Of a stretch of DNA of 64,000 nucleotides, positions 34,694 through 45,593 are shown one piece after another; position 1 is the first letter of the stretch; each line of letters opens with the position of its first letter. The DNA is from Strongylocentrotus droebachiensis (lineage: Eukaryota; Echinodermata; Echinoidea; Camarodonta; Strongylocentrotidae), in assembly GCA_035222895.1 (NCBI GenBank), contig JAVYIG010004967.1, forward strand, positions 62,001-126,000. Reading direction: 5' to 3'. Under the pieces are notes generated by a model that saw nothing but the letters and a program-made list of their open reading frames with translations, made no database searches and was not told the DNA's origin. The position numbers and the translations under genes are program-made.

Positions 34694-36319
34694 ACATGTA
34701 ACTTGTAATCAAACCAAGTTGCGTTTGTAACATGCTGAAAGAGTGTTCTCTCTATCATTTTGTTTATGAGTTCTCAATGCTTGAGTCCCTCTATTTATCT
34801 TTTCCTGTTTCAATTGGCACTCACAACAAACTTTGCGAAAATAAGGACATAATTCATCATATTGTACGTCTTAAAAAGATTCTAGAGAATACTGTATTGA
34901 GAAGAAAAAAAAAAAAAAAAAAAGGTTTCACTTTTGCAACTAAATCAAGGAAGACTTTCCTAAAGTCACAGTAATTCATGCAGATCGCAATCTTGCATCA
35001 GAACACCTTTCGCTTCATAGATGGAAGTCTTTAACGCTACAAAATGGAAGTCTGTATCGTGTATTGTACAACCTGCAAGTTCGTATTGAGTAGCCCCATT
35101 GCAGTTGGCTGTACTAGTACCCCAGGATGTAATATAAATCAAAACTGTACCAGCTCTTTAAGCAAAGGCCATTTCCCATCTGACCAGGCAATCTGACATT
35201 TAAAGAACTCTTGACCTTACACAAACAAGTCCAGAGTGCAAACTTGAGAGTAAGGGATAAAAAGGGAAATGGTTTGTCGAACTCCTAAGGCTACATGTTC
35301 AAATAGCCTAATCTCTAGTTCTGGTTTATGACATACATGTAGGTCAAGTCTGGTGGCCCCCAGCCCCACTTGTTTCCTTTTAGATACATTTTTTTGTACC
35401 ATGACATGAGTGAATCTACCATTAAAAAAGAACCAAAATTTTCTTTTTAATGACAATTTGTGTGAACGCGTCCAGGTTGTACACGATGTAGCCTACACTG
35501 TACACATTTATCTCAACCTTTCCATCAAAGAATCTGTACTTAAAATCAGCATAAAATAACTATACATGTACAGGTTGTAGTTAACAACTAAATTATTCAT
35601 ATAATTTCATACCCTTACCAAGTTTTGTATTTTTTTTTTAAGTACAGGTGTATGTGAAAATATTGATTTGTTCCAGATTTATGTTTCTTGGAAATGTGAC
35701 ATATTGAAGCTTCCATCTAAAACTATTCAACAAAGCCCCTATTTCAACCGTTCCACCTTTCATTCTTGAGTTATTAAAGAAAAACACAATAAACATTGAA
35801 ATTTACAAGGGGTGTGAATAATTCAGTTGTTAAAATGTAAAATATCTCTTCATGCATTCAAACTCACTCAATGAAGAGTAATCTTCATTGACACTGCCTT
35901 GCATGTTACAACACTTCTTCACCTTTTTCAACAACAAAATCAAACGGCATACACAGTAAAATCAATATCAAAGTGAAACAACATCTTTGATAACAAGTCA
36001 AAAAGATGACAGGCCTGATTTCCAGCGAAGATCCTATGCTACACATGTTTCAGTTTTGATCCTTTTTCCGCCCCGCCAGGGAGACATAAAAGGGTCTTTG
36101 TACATGGAGCAATGTTACTCATGTCTCTCTCTCTCATGGACAAACGAGGACGTTGCACTTGTGGAACAGATGCAACCGCCTTCCCGATCTTTGCTCCATC
36201 TTGGCAGCATCTCAGAGGCACGTTTCAGTGTTTTGACACTGAACTGTGCACAAGGATTTACTACATGTACAGATTATATTGTTCCCTTTGTGTAGTCCTA
36301 CAATAATTCACTACATGGA

Positions 36320-36462
36320 TTGAAGAATGGTGCTTTCTGCACATCCTTGTGGCTTTTGTTGCATTATCAACTACATGTATTCTTAGACACCAAAAATTAA
36401 CTTGTTTTCTTGATAATGCAACAAAAGTCGCTACAAGGATGTGCAGAAAGCAATTTCTTCAA
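36320..36462. repeat. Long hairpin, ~50-bp arms
   Basis: TTGAAGAATGGTGCTTTCTG followed by CACATCCTTGT-GC-TTTTGTTGCATTATCAA pairs with its inverse at 36412-36462, across a loop of about 40 bases containing ACATGTATTC. Pairing is nearly complete. It is probably a small MITE. A structured RNA precursor is possible but unsupported. Confidence 0.7.
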
Positions 36463-37203
36463 CCCAGACATTAATCTCCATCTTTAGATGTACATGTACG
36501 AGCAGATCTTTACAAAATAACAATACTTCAGCAAGGGGACATCTAAAATATGTCCATTCTGTGTTGATGCCCATCACTTACAGGTACATGTATGGTACCA
36601 GTATCGCACTTCTGATCCAGAAGATATTCCCAATCGAAAGTGAAGGCGTATTTTTCTGTTAAATCTTGGGTACTGCAGCACATCCCGATGATACCTTTGA
36701 GGAAAACGTCTCTGGATGTTCCTTGAAGCTCTCTGTAGGATCCCACCATCATCAAAGGCATCCTTGCTCCCCTTTCTAATTCCTTGACTGTATGAATCCA
36801 AGGTCATGATGGATGATCCCATACACAAATCAGCACTGTCCAAAAAATGGCGAAACTCAGGAACAGCTGAAGACTAGCAAGTTGTGCTTTTTCAGTTTGG
36901 TATGACATAAAACATTGTTGTACATGTAGTTCTGCTTCTTACAACGAAACCAACAAATTCCTTGTGAAATTCTGAGGCAGACATGAAAGTACAATTATTA
37001 GATTTAAAGCAGTTGATTAGGAATATTATATGCTAGCCTACATGTACATGTACATGTACACATCATCTACAAGACTACAACAATTAAGGCTGTGCATAAG
37101 CCTGTAATGAGGTACTTGAGTACATGCCCAGGCTTACAGGCGGATACTCAAGTACTCGTCGGCCATGTTTTCACACTGCTAACGTCAAACACTTATTACT
37201 TAC

Positions 37204-37807
37204 CGTGTATATATTGTACTTGATCCCCATTTTCCACCGGAAATGCTTCACCAGGTTTAATCTGCAGATAAAACACATATTTCTGCTTTTGTCCCTGGGT
37301 TTGTCCCTGTACCCCTTCCTCTTGCACCTGTCCCTGGGGCACACCACCCTCTTCCACCGGCATGGGCGTCGTCCCCTGCCCCTGGTTATAATCCACATAT
37401 TCCGGGCTTTGACCCTGGTAGATTTCCTGGTTCACATACTCCTGGTTGGGCGAGGGATAATCCAAATGCCCGTCGTATTCCGGGCCCGGGATGGGCACGT
37501 AGTTGGCGTTGGTCCCGTCCATGGTCGCGTCGTACTCCTGGATGTAGTTGGCCGGGCACGAGTTGGCGATGGGTCCGTTCACATATTGCTGCACCTGACC
37601 CTGACTGTCGATGGAGCCGTCCGACGTGTACATGTCGGGGCCGTTGTCCATGGGGGAGAGCGAGCCGTTCTGACCCTTGAGCTGGACGTCCGATTCGCTG
37701 CTGGTCGTCGAGCTGGTCTCGCCGTTCGCCAGCGGTCCGTCGTGGTGCATCTGCGCATGGTGGTTTGTGGACGGGTAAATGTTCAGCATTGGTTCAGTTA
37801 CGGACAT
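37204..37807 (-). CDS. FNDC3: FNDC3-like protein, coding exon 1 (start codon)
   Basis: This is the first coding exon of a fibronectin type III domain-containing 3 homologue. The family consists of large multi-FN3 proteins with a C-terminal membrane anchor, reported at ER/Golgi and vesicle membranes. The ATG at 37807 is preceded in frame by a TGA five codons upstream, which supports this start. The exon encodes 201 residues plus one base (phase 1). Residues 1-170 are low complexity, rich in Gln, Gly, Asn, Tyr and Pro, with repeated EYV/QGQ pieces. At about residues 176-202 lies KYVFYLQIKPGEAF followed by GDQVQYIHG. It aligns with the conserved FNDC3 N-terminal block (VQVNPGEAF...FQCITG in the human protein, recalled from family knowledge). 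The donor is G|GTAAGT at 37203. The 5' neighbour exon is not identified. The FNDC3A and FNDC3B paralogues cannot be told apart, and an invertebrate probably has one gene. The plus-strand ORF across the same bases is a shadow. Confidence 0.88.
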
Positions 37808-37898
37808 GATGTTCCAAGCTCAGAATGAAGCGTCTCGCAGATATTAAGAGTACAGCATTCGCAGGGCTGTTTAGTGTAGCAGTCTTCAGTATCTTATT
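37808..37898 (-). other. FNDC3: 5'UTR portion of the FNDC3-like transcript
   Basis: Reading the minus strand, a pyrimidine-rich tract (TTTGTTTTTGTTGTTGCGCAG) ends at a CAG acceptor at 37899-37901. About 91 bases follow before the ATG, including an in-frame TGA five codons upstream. The layout fits an internal exon that starts in the 5'UTR and contains the start codon. The upstream non-coding exon and the promoter were not identified. The acceptor is inferred from consensus only, and transcription could instead start within or near this segment. Confidence 0.55.
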
Positions 37899-38675
37899 CT
37901 GCGCAACAACAAAAACAAAGAGAGTAACAGTTAATCAAAACACTTTCATATGGCAATATGGACACTTTGTGATGAAAAAGTACAGATATCCTTTTTCTCA
38001 TGTACATGTAGCTATTAAATGCATTCAGGTCATTCTACTTTTTAAACAAACAACAATGAATGTAAATATAGATGTCAAAGTGTATGAATATCTGCAGAAA
38101 CAGACATCTATATGTACATTGTCTATATAAAGGCCTATGTACATTTTGTAGGTATACACATAAAAACTTAATATATCCAGAAGGAGCTCATCACACTAAA
38201 AAGAGAACATTTAATCAAGTTCACAAAAAGTTCATAAATAATTGCAGTCTTTCTTGCTTGGCTTCCTGACTACAAAGGTATTTCATGGTGGATAGCTTGT
38301 GATAGACTTCAAAGCATCTTGTATTTGAAAGGACATGCAAAGATGAGCTATGCAAGCTTTCTTTTCTTCTTTAGATTCGTTTTGGATTAACTGCACTCCA
38401 GTAATGTACAAATTAAACTCAAAGGTACATGCACATGTTAGCGTCTTGCAAAACAGGATGGTTCCATAATTAAGACAGGGAAATATCAGGTAGTGGTAAA
38501 GGTCTTCGGAAGTAGAACAGCTCATTCAAACTTTACGTAAACTTCTCTCACAGCATACAGCAAAAGCACATGCCAGACAGCTCAAGAGCAAAAATAGGAT
38601 CATTGTAAAGAAAAAGTTTACATGTACATGTACTTATAAAGTATAAGCACCACACAAAAAAATCCTCCACAGTTC

Positions 38676-38872
38676 AAGGCAGAAAACAGAAATCAGTCCT
38701 TGTAAACAGGTATAATTGGCAGCCGTGCATCCAAATCCTAATCAAGGAATATCTTGATGTCTATTTTTCTTGAAGAAACTAAGAGGAATCTAAAGTTCCT
38801 AACACAAGTTAAAGGCAAAAAAACAGAAATCAGTCCTTGTAAACAGGTACATGTATAGTTGGCAGCTATGCA
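38676..38872. repeat. Direct repeat, spacing about 136 bp
   Basis: AAGGCA...ACAGAAATCAGTCCTTGTAA followed by ACAGGTA and TTGGCAGC-TGCAT occurs at 38676 and again at 38812. Confidence 0.8.
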
Positions 38873-40113
38873 TTAAGACTAGTACAGTCAACCTGGCCGA
38901 CTTCTCAGAAAGTCAAATACCTAAACTCCATGTAATCATGTTTTCTCTTCCAACGCAACCCATGTTACAAATGTCAAAACACAGGAATCTCATGCATCCC
39001 CAAGGGATTTCTTCAGAACTCCTTGCTTCAAAGTTCAAACCCCCTATTATTTAATATCATTATTAGATTACGCTACTTTTTCATTACTTATTTCATTCTT
39101 AGATCCTGTTTTGATCTTGCGGTGGAATAGGTGAGGCCATCTCTAAGTAAATGTTGGGCCAAATATAAACTGATTAAACACATGGGGAATACCAGGAGGA
39201 AGAGAGTGATAAAAACGATTGGCAGACGTTGCAAGTTCCATTTACAGGACAGGATTTCTAAAGGGTTCTCTTAATCTTCAAATTGGCAATAACAATCTTG
39301 AACTTGTTGTTTAACAACTTTGGGACAGAAAACTTTTTAAGGACTAAATCGATCACTGCTTTTCTTCAAATTGGCAATTATCATCTTTTTCTTTTCTTGC
39401 TACATTGTTCATATGAAATGTAATGTCTTTTGAAAACAAAATGCATGGTTATAAGCTCTTTTAAAGAGTTTAGAAACTGCACATTTTCTTTTAAAAAGAC
39501 AGTGATTTTTAACCTCTCAACGTTTTGCCAATTTAATGATTTTAAAGCTTACTTTAAGCTAGCTTCCTGGCATCAAGCAAGATGTGGTCATGCATAAACA
39601 ATGGACACAATGTTTGCTTTTTGAAAAAAAATTGAAGGACTGGAGACATACTGGTAAAATTTGGAAATTTGGACAATTCTGAACCTACAATTTTACAGTC
39701 CGTTCTCGCCCACTTATAGCCCACGTTTTGAAGCTGTAAAGTGACAGTAATTCACTCTCTCCACAGTGCATAAAACATGGGGGGCGCTCATGGCAATGCT
39801 CCTCCATCCATAAATTAACCCATCGACAATCAAATTTTCTGATTTCTCTAGACTTGATACAGGTACCATCCATTTCCGGTACACAAAGGATCAACTTGAA
39901 AATCCCTGTAAGCTCTCCCGTAGCTCCAGAGTTTTATTTGTCCACGATTATCAGGTTGCTTGGACATTTTTAATACAAGTACCCTGAGAAAAGAAAGAAA
40001 GGACCGCAAGTGTTGCACTCCATGAACACTCACAAAATTCCTTTCGGGCTTTTTGTCTGCAAGGTGTGAAGATTCACCCCAATTCATCAATTGATCCAAT
40101 TCTTTTCATCTCT

Positions 40114-40430
40114 CACAAGTTATGTTCACATGGAACCGTCGTAGTTTTAAGTTCTAAGTTTTGAAACGTCAAAGTTATAAACTATTATCCACTCACAGTG
40201 TCTAGTGTTCATTATAGACCAAAACATGCAGTATTCAAAGTTAAAAACTCTCTCTGTCACTTTCGTTCTCTCTCACTCTCTCACAAGTTATGTTCATATG
40301 GAACCGTTCCAGTCTTAAATTCAAAGTTTGCGAAATATCAAAGTTAGATTAAAACAAATATCAACTCACAATGACCAGGGTTAATGCGGACCACATCAAC
40401 GAGTATTCCAAGTTTAGAACTAGAAGCCAG
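40114..40430. repeat. Tandem duplication, period about 168 bp
   Basis: CACAAGTTATGTTCA-ATGGAA with CCGT, AAGTT-GAAA-TCAAAGTTA and AACTCACA/ACTCACAGTG elements occur in the same order from 40114 and from 40282. Confidence 0.75.
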
Positions 40431-41529
40431 GCAACTAAAAGCTGGCATGACCCAAAACAGTAAATCGCGTCCAGACTACACACAACTTCGCGTGAACACC
40501 CCTCTCTCACCAACAACTTGTAACAGTGGTCTCCCACTGACTGTGAGTAAACAATGACTTTTGTTCCCATTGAGTCACAGGTAACGAGGAGTACCAGGTA
40601 AAATCAGGTCAATGATTCTCTCCTCGCCACACTCCGCTTCACCTGGACTGCCTCACCAATTATCTGCTATGTAAACACAGGTGAACAAATCAAGGACTCA
40701 GCCTCACACACACCCATCTCAACACACAAATTAAAAGGGGTATTTGGGTTGCAATGCTTTATATCATCACAATTAAGAACATTTTTAAATGCTGCTTATA
40801 TTAAGTATCGGCTTGCATGGTGATGTAGATATACAGTAGGCTTACGGCTGCACCATGTGGGAGAGGGGTAGGGGGAATTGGAGAGTCCTGAAATAAATTT
40901 TTTTTTAATGAAAAACAAAAGGTTTTAAAAAATTACAAATGGAAAGGGATCTTCAGTTTTTTAAAGTTCTGAACTGTCCGTTAACACTGAAACTACATAC
41001 AATTATTCAAATTTTAAGTTCTCAATCATTGCTGATGTTGAATACAAAATTAATTACATGGACCCTTGAATGGTCTGGAGTGGAAATATGGGGGTCAGTG
41101 AGTACTAAACACAAGAGCCCCTTTCTATTTTCTAAAGTCAAAGAAATGAAATGACAGAGCAGCAGCAGCAGCCATTTTGAGCAAGGGTTAGTAGGTTTCC
41201 CAACAGTCCTGCAGAAAATGTGGCCATGAACCCAATGGCCTTCCCACATACTGCACATTCTGCAGATTCTTGTCTAGCAGAAATAGAAACGGAACTGTAT
41301 CAATCGCTTATACTTCATTCACATGAACTTGCAGTGCATGCAATTCCTTGCAGCAATAAAACTTGACTGTTTTATTGATGATGTAATACATGTGTAGTCA
41401 TCCCAGGACTCTGTTTTTTTATTATTGTTTTACAACAAAATGCTATCACAGTCCGACAACGAATTTGCTCATAGCCGATCAAATGCAATGATTTCAGTAG
41501 CTTGTAAATATCATACTCATAGTTGCTAG

Positions 41530-41660
41530 CAAAGAGTTTTATGAAACAGGGACCAAGCCCTGTTTATGAAACTTGTTATAACTATCATTAGCTATGGAAA
41601 TCATCGCATCTGATTGGCTAAAAGTATACTAATCATAGAATTGTTGTACTTGTTATTGAT
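41530..41660. mobile_element. Abutting ends of two GGCCCTGTTTCATAAAAC-type MITEs
   Basis: GTTTTATGAAACAGGG-ACCA-AGCCCTGTTTATGAAAC is a right end facing a left end. TTGTTATAACTATC and a degenerate TTGTTATTGATA follow. The same ends appear in the complete element at 59222-59370. Confidence 0.55.
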
Positions 41661-42177
41661 ACAGAGTTTAAAGAATCAGTTGCCGAAGAGACATTGATCA
41701 TCAAAATCTTGTCAGACAACCATAAAACGCCTGCCAGTATGGTCATGGGCAATGTGGCAAGTTCACAGAATACAAGTTATTAAATTATTAGATTATTGAA
41801 TTATTGTTTGCATTTTGCTGCAATCCAAGTGACCACTCGCAGTTGAATTTGGCGACTTCAAAAGCAAAATTATTGAACAAAAAACAAAAAAATCACAGGC
41901 CAACATACAGGAAGTGTAACGAATGGTAATACCCATCTACATTGCAAAAAGGCATACCAGTACTCACTTATCACAAGCACTGAACCAAGTGGTAAAGTGC
42001 ACAAAAAGTATTTACAAGTAGCGGTACTTACAAGTCTACAAGTACTGCACCAAACGGTTCAATTCATGACGTGGCAGTATGTGAGATAAACATCCACCGT
42101 CCAGGAGAGGAAGAAAAAAACAATGTCCCATAATAGAGCCAGACACTGATAGGAGCCCAAGGCCCTGTATTATAAAG

Positions 42178-43404
42178 TAGGCTTGAGTCGGTACGGTCGA
42201 TCACACCGGGACCCGACCGTTGCCGTCGGGTCCCGGTTTCGTTTTTTGAGAACCGACGCTCCGAAAAAAATAAAGAAATATGTAAGAAAGTGCAGTTTTG
42301 CACACCACTAAAATCAATCCACCGTAAAACTTAAGTATTTAATTGTTACCAATCATATTCTAGCTCATCCTGAATCAATTCGAACTGCTGATATAAATTG
42401 CAAAGCAGTTCGCCCCATGGGGTTGTTTTTGCCAGCTACTAGCCAGCTACTGTACTGGCCGGGTCTCTCGGCAGGATTAATAAATCAGGTTGAAAGAAAC
42501 ATTAATGTTTGAATAATAAAACGGCTTTCTAAAAAGCGCTTCTTTACAACATACCGATCGAATAATTTTTAAAAGACAAAATATATATTTTTTCTTTGAT
42601 TTTGAACACCGCATGCTTCTTTTAAAAGCTGAAAATTACTTGGTAATCACAAGAAGTTTCGATACGGATAGTTGTTGCAAGGCAAGTTCAGACTAGTCTC
42701 GGAAAATGCGCAGTGCTCCTCGTCGTGAGTAGTTGTCTTTCCAATTGTGCTCTCGTAGCTTTTAATGATTTTTTTCTAGTTACGACCACGTCTTTGTTTG
42801 GGTTCGTTCTGGCACGCCTTACAGCTAACGACGAGCACTGCGCATTTTTCCGAGACTAGTCTTAACTTGCCTTGCAACAGCTATCCGTATCGAAACTTCT
42901 TGTGATTACCAAGTAATTTTCAGCTTTAAAAAAAAAGCATGCGATGTTTAAATTAAGAGATAAATATTTATTTGTCTTTAACAAATTATTTGATCGGTAT
43001 GTTGTAAAGAATAATTTTTTTGAAAGCCGTTTTATTATTCTAACATTCATATTTTTTGACCCGATTTATTCAACCTGCATGAATCAAAATGGCGGCTCGA
43101 ATGTTGTCTTTATATTTTTGCTCGAGTTTTTTTACTTTGAGAGGCACGATAATGGCACTAAACATCGCCAATCATGGATGAAAATAATGTCAAATGGAAG
43201 AATATACCAATCTGTGTCAAGGTATGCATGTGTTGATTTATTTATACTGATAAAAAAGGTCACTTTTAAGGGACATACTGATGATATGCGCTTTTTATAG
43301 AGGCAAGTGACAAATCCTGCGAGCTGATTTCGGGACACCGGGTCCCGATCGGTGCAAGGCCGTCGGGACCCGGTTGATGAAAATCCCGACATGACTCAGG
43401 CCTA
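42178..43404. mobile_element. 1227-bp hAT-like foldback element with 8-bp TSD
   Basis: TTATAAAG flanks both sides (42170-42177 and 43405-43412). It fits the hAT target pattern, T at position 2 and A at position 7. The tips are TAGGCTTGAGTC and the inverse of TAGGCCTGAGTC. The arms of several hundred bases are inverted copies, including CGGGACCCGAC/GTCGGGTCCCGG tips, CGAATAATTTTT, GCATGC, AAAATTACTTGGTAATCACA, TTTCGATACGGATAG and ACTAGTCTCGGAAAATGCGC, around a short centre near 42780. The open frames inside are arm sequence; no transposase is visible. Confidence 0.88.
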
Positions 43405-43762
43405 TTATAAAGAGTTATGATTGATCTCAAGTTTGATCAATACACGATGAGTCATAGACTTACGCTCAATATTAAACCTTACGATCAATCAAAAGGCTTT
43501 ACAATACATGGCCCAGGACATATGGGCACCCAATATTTAAGTCCAAACCCCCAAAATGAACTTTTTTACATAGGGCTCATACATAAAGACTGTAACAAGT
43601 TCAATCCAGACCTCCTTCTAAAAAAACTTAGTGTGGAGCCATGCATATAAGTAATTTCTTGATTGGAATTTTCATATTTTTGTGATCACACCCAACATTA
43701 TTATTGTTATTATTACCATCATTATTATTATATTATTTTTTCAAAACTTTTGATTCCTCGTA

Positions 43763-43906
43763 GGCCCGAATTCACAAAGCAAGGTTTGAGCTCAAACCTC
43801 CTTTTGTTTCGCCAAACCTCCTTTTGTTATTTGGTTTTAAATAACAAAAGGAGGTTTGAGCTCAAACCTTGGTCTGAGCTCAAACCTTGCTTTGTGAATT
43901 CGGGCC
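43763..43906. mobile_element. 144-bp palindromic MITE
   Basis: The element starts GGCCCGAATTCACAAAGCAA with GGTTTGAGCTCAAACC and ends with the inverse. The interior is a second palindrome (AACCTCCTTTTGTTATTTGG / AAATAACAAAAGGAGGTT), so almost the entire element can fold on itself. No target duplication is evident. Confidence 0.85.
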
Positions 43907-44699
43907 ATTATGTTTAACAGAGCCTCATGGAAGAAAACCATTATTGGTGATAATGAGTCACCCTGTCTAAATATCAGAAATAAATAAATAAATAAAAAAA
44001 TAAATGAAAATCCCTCTAAAACATGTAAAGTCATACATGACTAGACATCCGTGAAACAGGACCTACTACATGTAGAAATAGCCCACAGAGAAAAAAATGT
44101 CTGACAAATCTGTCTGGCAATTTAGTTTTGTAACTTTCGATTCATGACGAAAGTCAACAAGACGTTCCATTCACAAAAGTGTCAGGTAATTACCCAGAGG
44201 ACATTGAGACTTAAAATCCTGGAATATCATTTCCTTTAAACGTATTAAAATGGTACATTTTGAAACAAAATACTTCCGATTGATCGGTGAAGTACAAAGG
44301 GGAAGGATGACGACGTTCAGATAACTATTAAAAGTACATGCATTTAAAATGAAATTCAATCATAATATTTCCCTAATAGATATCTTGAGGAGGACATTCT
44401 CAGCAAAGAAAGACGGAAGCTGTAACAATAATAAAAACACCCGTTTCGATGAGCAGAGCTATTTATAGCTTCGCTGACAATCTTTCTTCATTTTTCCGAA
44501 GGATTTCCGGGGTCAAAATCAGAAGACCACGAGACAAAATAGCTTACTTAGTTCAGTTCTGATTCTTTCTCACTAGAAAAAAAATAGGCCTATACCTAGA
44601 ATATGCTTCTAATATGTGTGCCTTATAGCATGCTTATAGCACTCAAGATAAATTAAACTTGTATTGAGATACTCCTATCAGAGACAAGCGTTACAAAAC

Positions 44700-44960
44700 A
44701 AAGTAGTCCTTCTATTAAAACAATCTCTTATATTTTCCCTTTCCTCCCTTCTGAATTTTGCTTTCTTCAATCTTTTCTCTTTCTTCCTTCAGATGTGTAT
44801 CTCTTCTTCTCTCCAATCTCTGTCTTCCTGACTTCTTGTTCTCCAATTCTCTTCTTCTCTTTTCTTCTCTCTATCTCTCTCTGTATCTTTCTCTCTCTCT
44901 CCCTCTCCCCTCCTCTCTTCCTCCAACTTTACTGCGCCATTTCCTTCTCCCCTCTCTCCC
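44700..44960. repeat. CT-rich low-complexity tract
   Basis: About 260 bases of mostly C and T with TCTTCTC and CTCTCTC runs. It causes spurious Leu/Ser-rich frames. Confidence 0.8.
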
Positions 44961-44962
44961 CC

Positions 44963-45593
44963 TGTCCACACACAACATTTTCCGATATTAGTCATGATTA
45001 GCTATACCGTTTCGCGATAGTGATACCGTTTCGCGATAGTTTTACGACCAAAATTGTAGGTGTGGACGCTCACTAACGATACGTCGTATAACGAAACTAG
45101 TCTAACGAAACGCAGGTTTGGGCATCGTTTCGAACTGAAACTCGATAAAGAATCACGCCTAATCACGGACATTTTGTGTGTGGACGGAACTAGTCTAACT
45201 GGGCGGGGCTTAACGTGACCTCGAGCGAAAGGAGATATGAGCTCTCATTTCTGCTTCCAGCTGACCGCTGCGCAGCCAGCTGATTATACATAAATATACT
45301 GCATGCATTGTTCCAGTGGCACAGTCAATGCAAATACTAGTAGGCCTACTAGTGGTGCTGCACATGTGTTTCTGTTTCTGTTTCGACTGCGCAGTAGCAA
45401 ACTGCGCACCTATACGACGTTTCGTTATAGAGTTTCGGGATAACTTTTTTGTGTGTGTGGACACCCTGGAATTTATACGATGATTCTTTAGTGACAACGT
45501 TTCTTGTGTGTGGACATCCTGGAATTTATACGATGATTCTTTATACGACGTATCGTTATAGAGTTTCGGGATAAATTGTTTTGTGTGTGGACA
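44963..45593. mobile_element. 631-bp element with TGTCCACACACAA ends and internal subrepeats
   Basis: The left end TGTCCACACACAACA is mirrored by TTGTTTTGTGTGTGGACA at the right. Inside, short blocks recur on both strands: ACCGTTTCGCGATAG (twice), ATACGACGTATCGTTATAGA / CGTTATAGAGTTTCGGGATA (twice), TGTGTGGACA-CCTGGAATTT with ATACGATGATTCTTTA (twice), and their inverses (CGATACGTCGTATAACGAAA, AACTCGATAAAGAATCA). No gene was seen. Confidence 0.75.

Larger units (their letters stand above)
34335..34750. repeat. Tandem triplication of a ~160-bp unit
   Basis: Units begin at 34360, 34521 and 34678 (spacing 161 and 157 bp). Each contains TGACCTTC-ATGACCTA, CAAACCAAG/GGTG-GTT, a CTGAA-GAGTGTTCTC-like piece and CACTCACAA-CAAC. 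They are diverged by substitutions, the third most. Confidence 0.85.
30239..37203 (-). other. FNDC3 intron 1 (about 7.0 kb)
   Basis: The intron runs between donor GTAAGT (37203) and acceptor TTCTTCAG (30239). It holds the TIR element with an internal minisatellite (31939-32726), a CATGTTTAGCGTCC repeat (33121-33441), a foldback (33641-34102), the DR4-bearing triplication (34335-34750) and a long hairpin (36320-36462). The ORF at 36543-36761 is discussed under findings. Confidence 0.8.

Noticed and set aside
37124..37828. 234-codon plus-strand open frame
   Set aside because: It is the antisense shadow of FNDC3 coding exon 1, which has homology, splice sites and a phase-consistent downstream exon on the other strand.
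42944..43392. Open frames of 118 and 86 codons
   Set aside because: They lie in the arm of the 1227-bp foldback; the opposite arm has the same sequence inverted and no transposase motif is visible.
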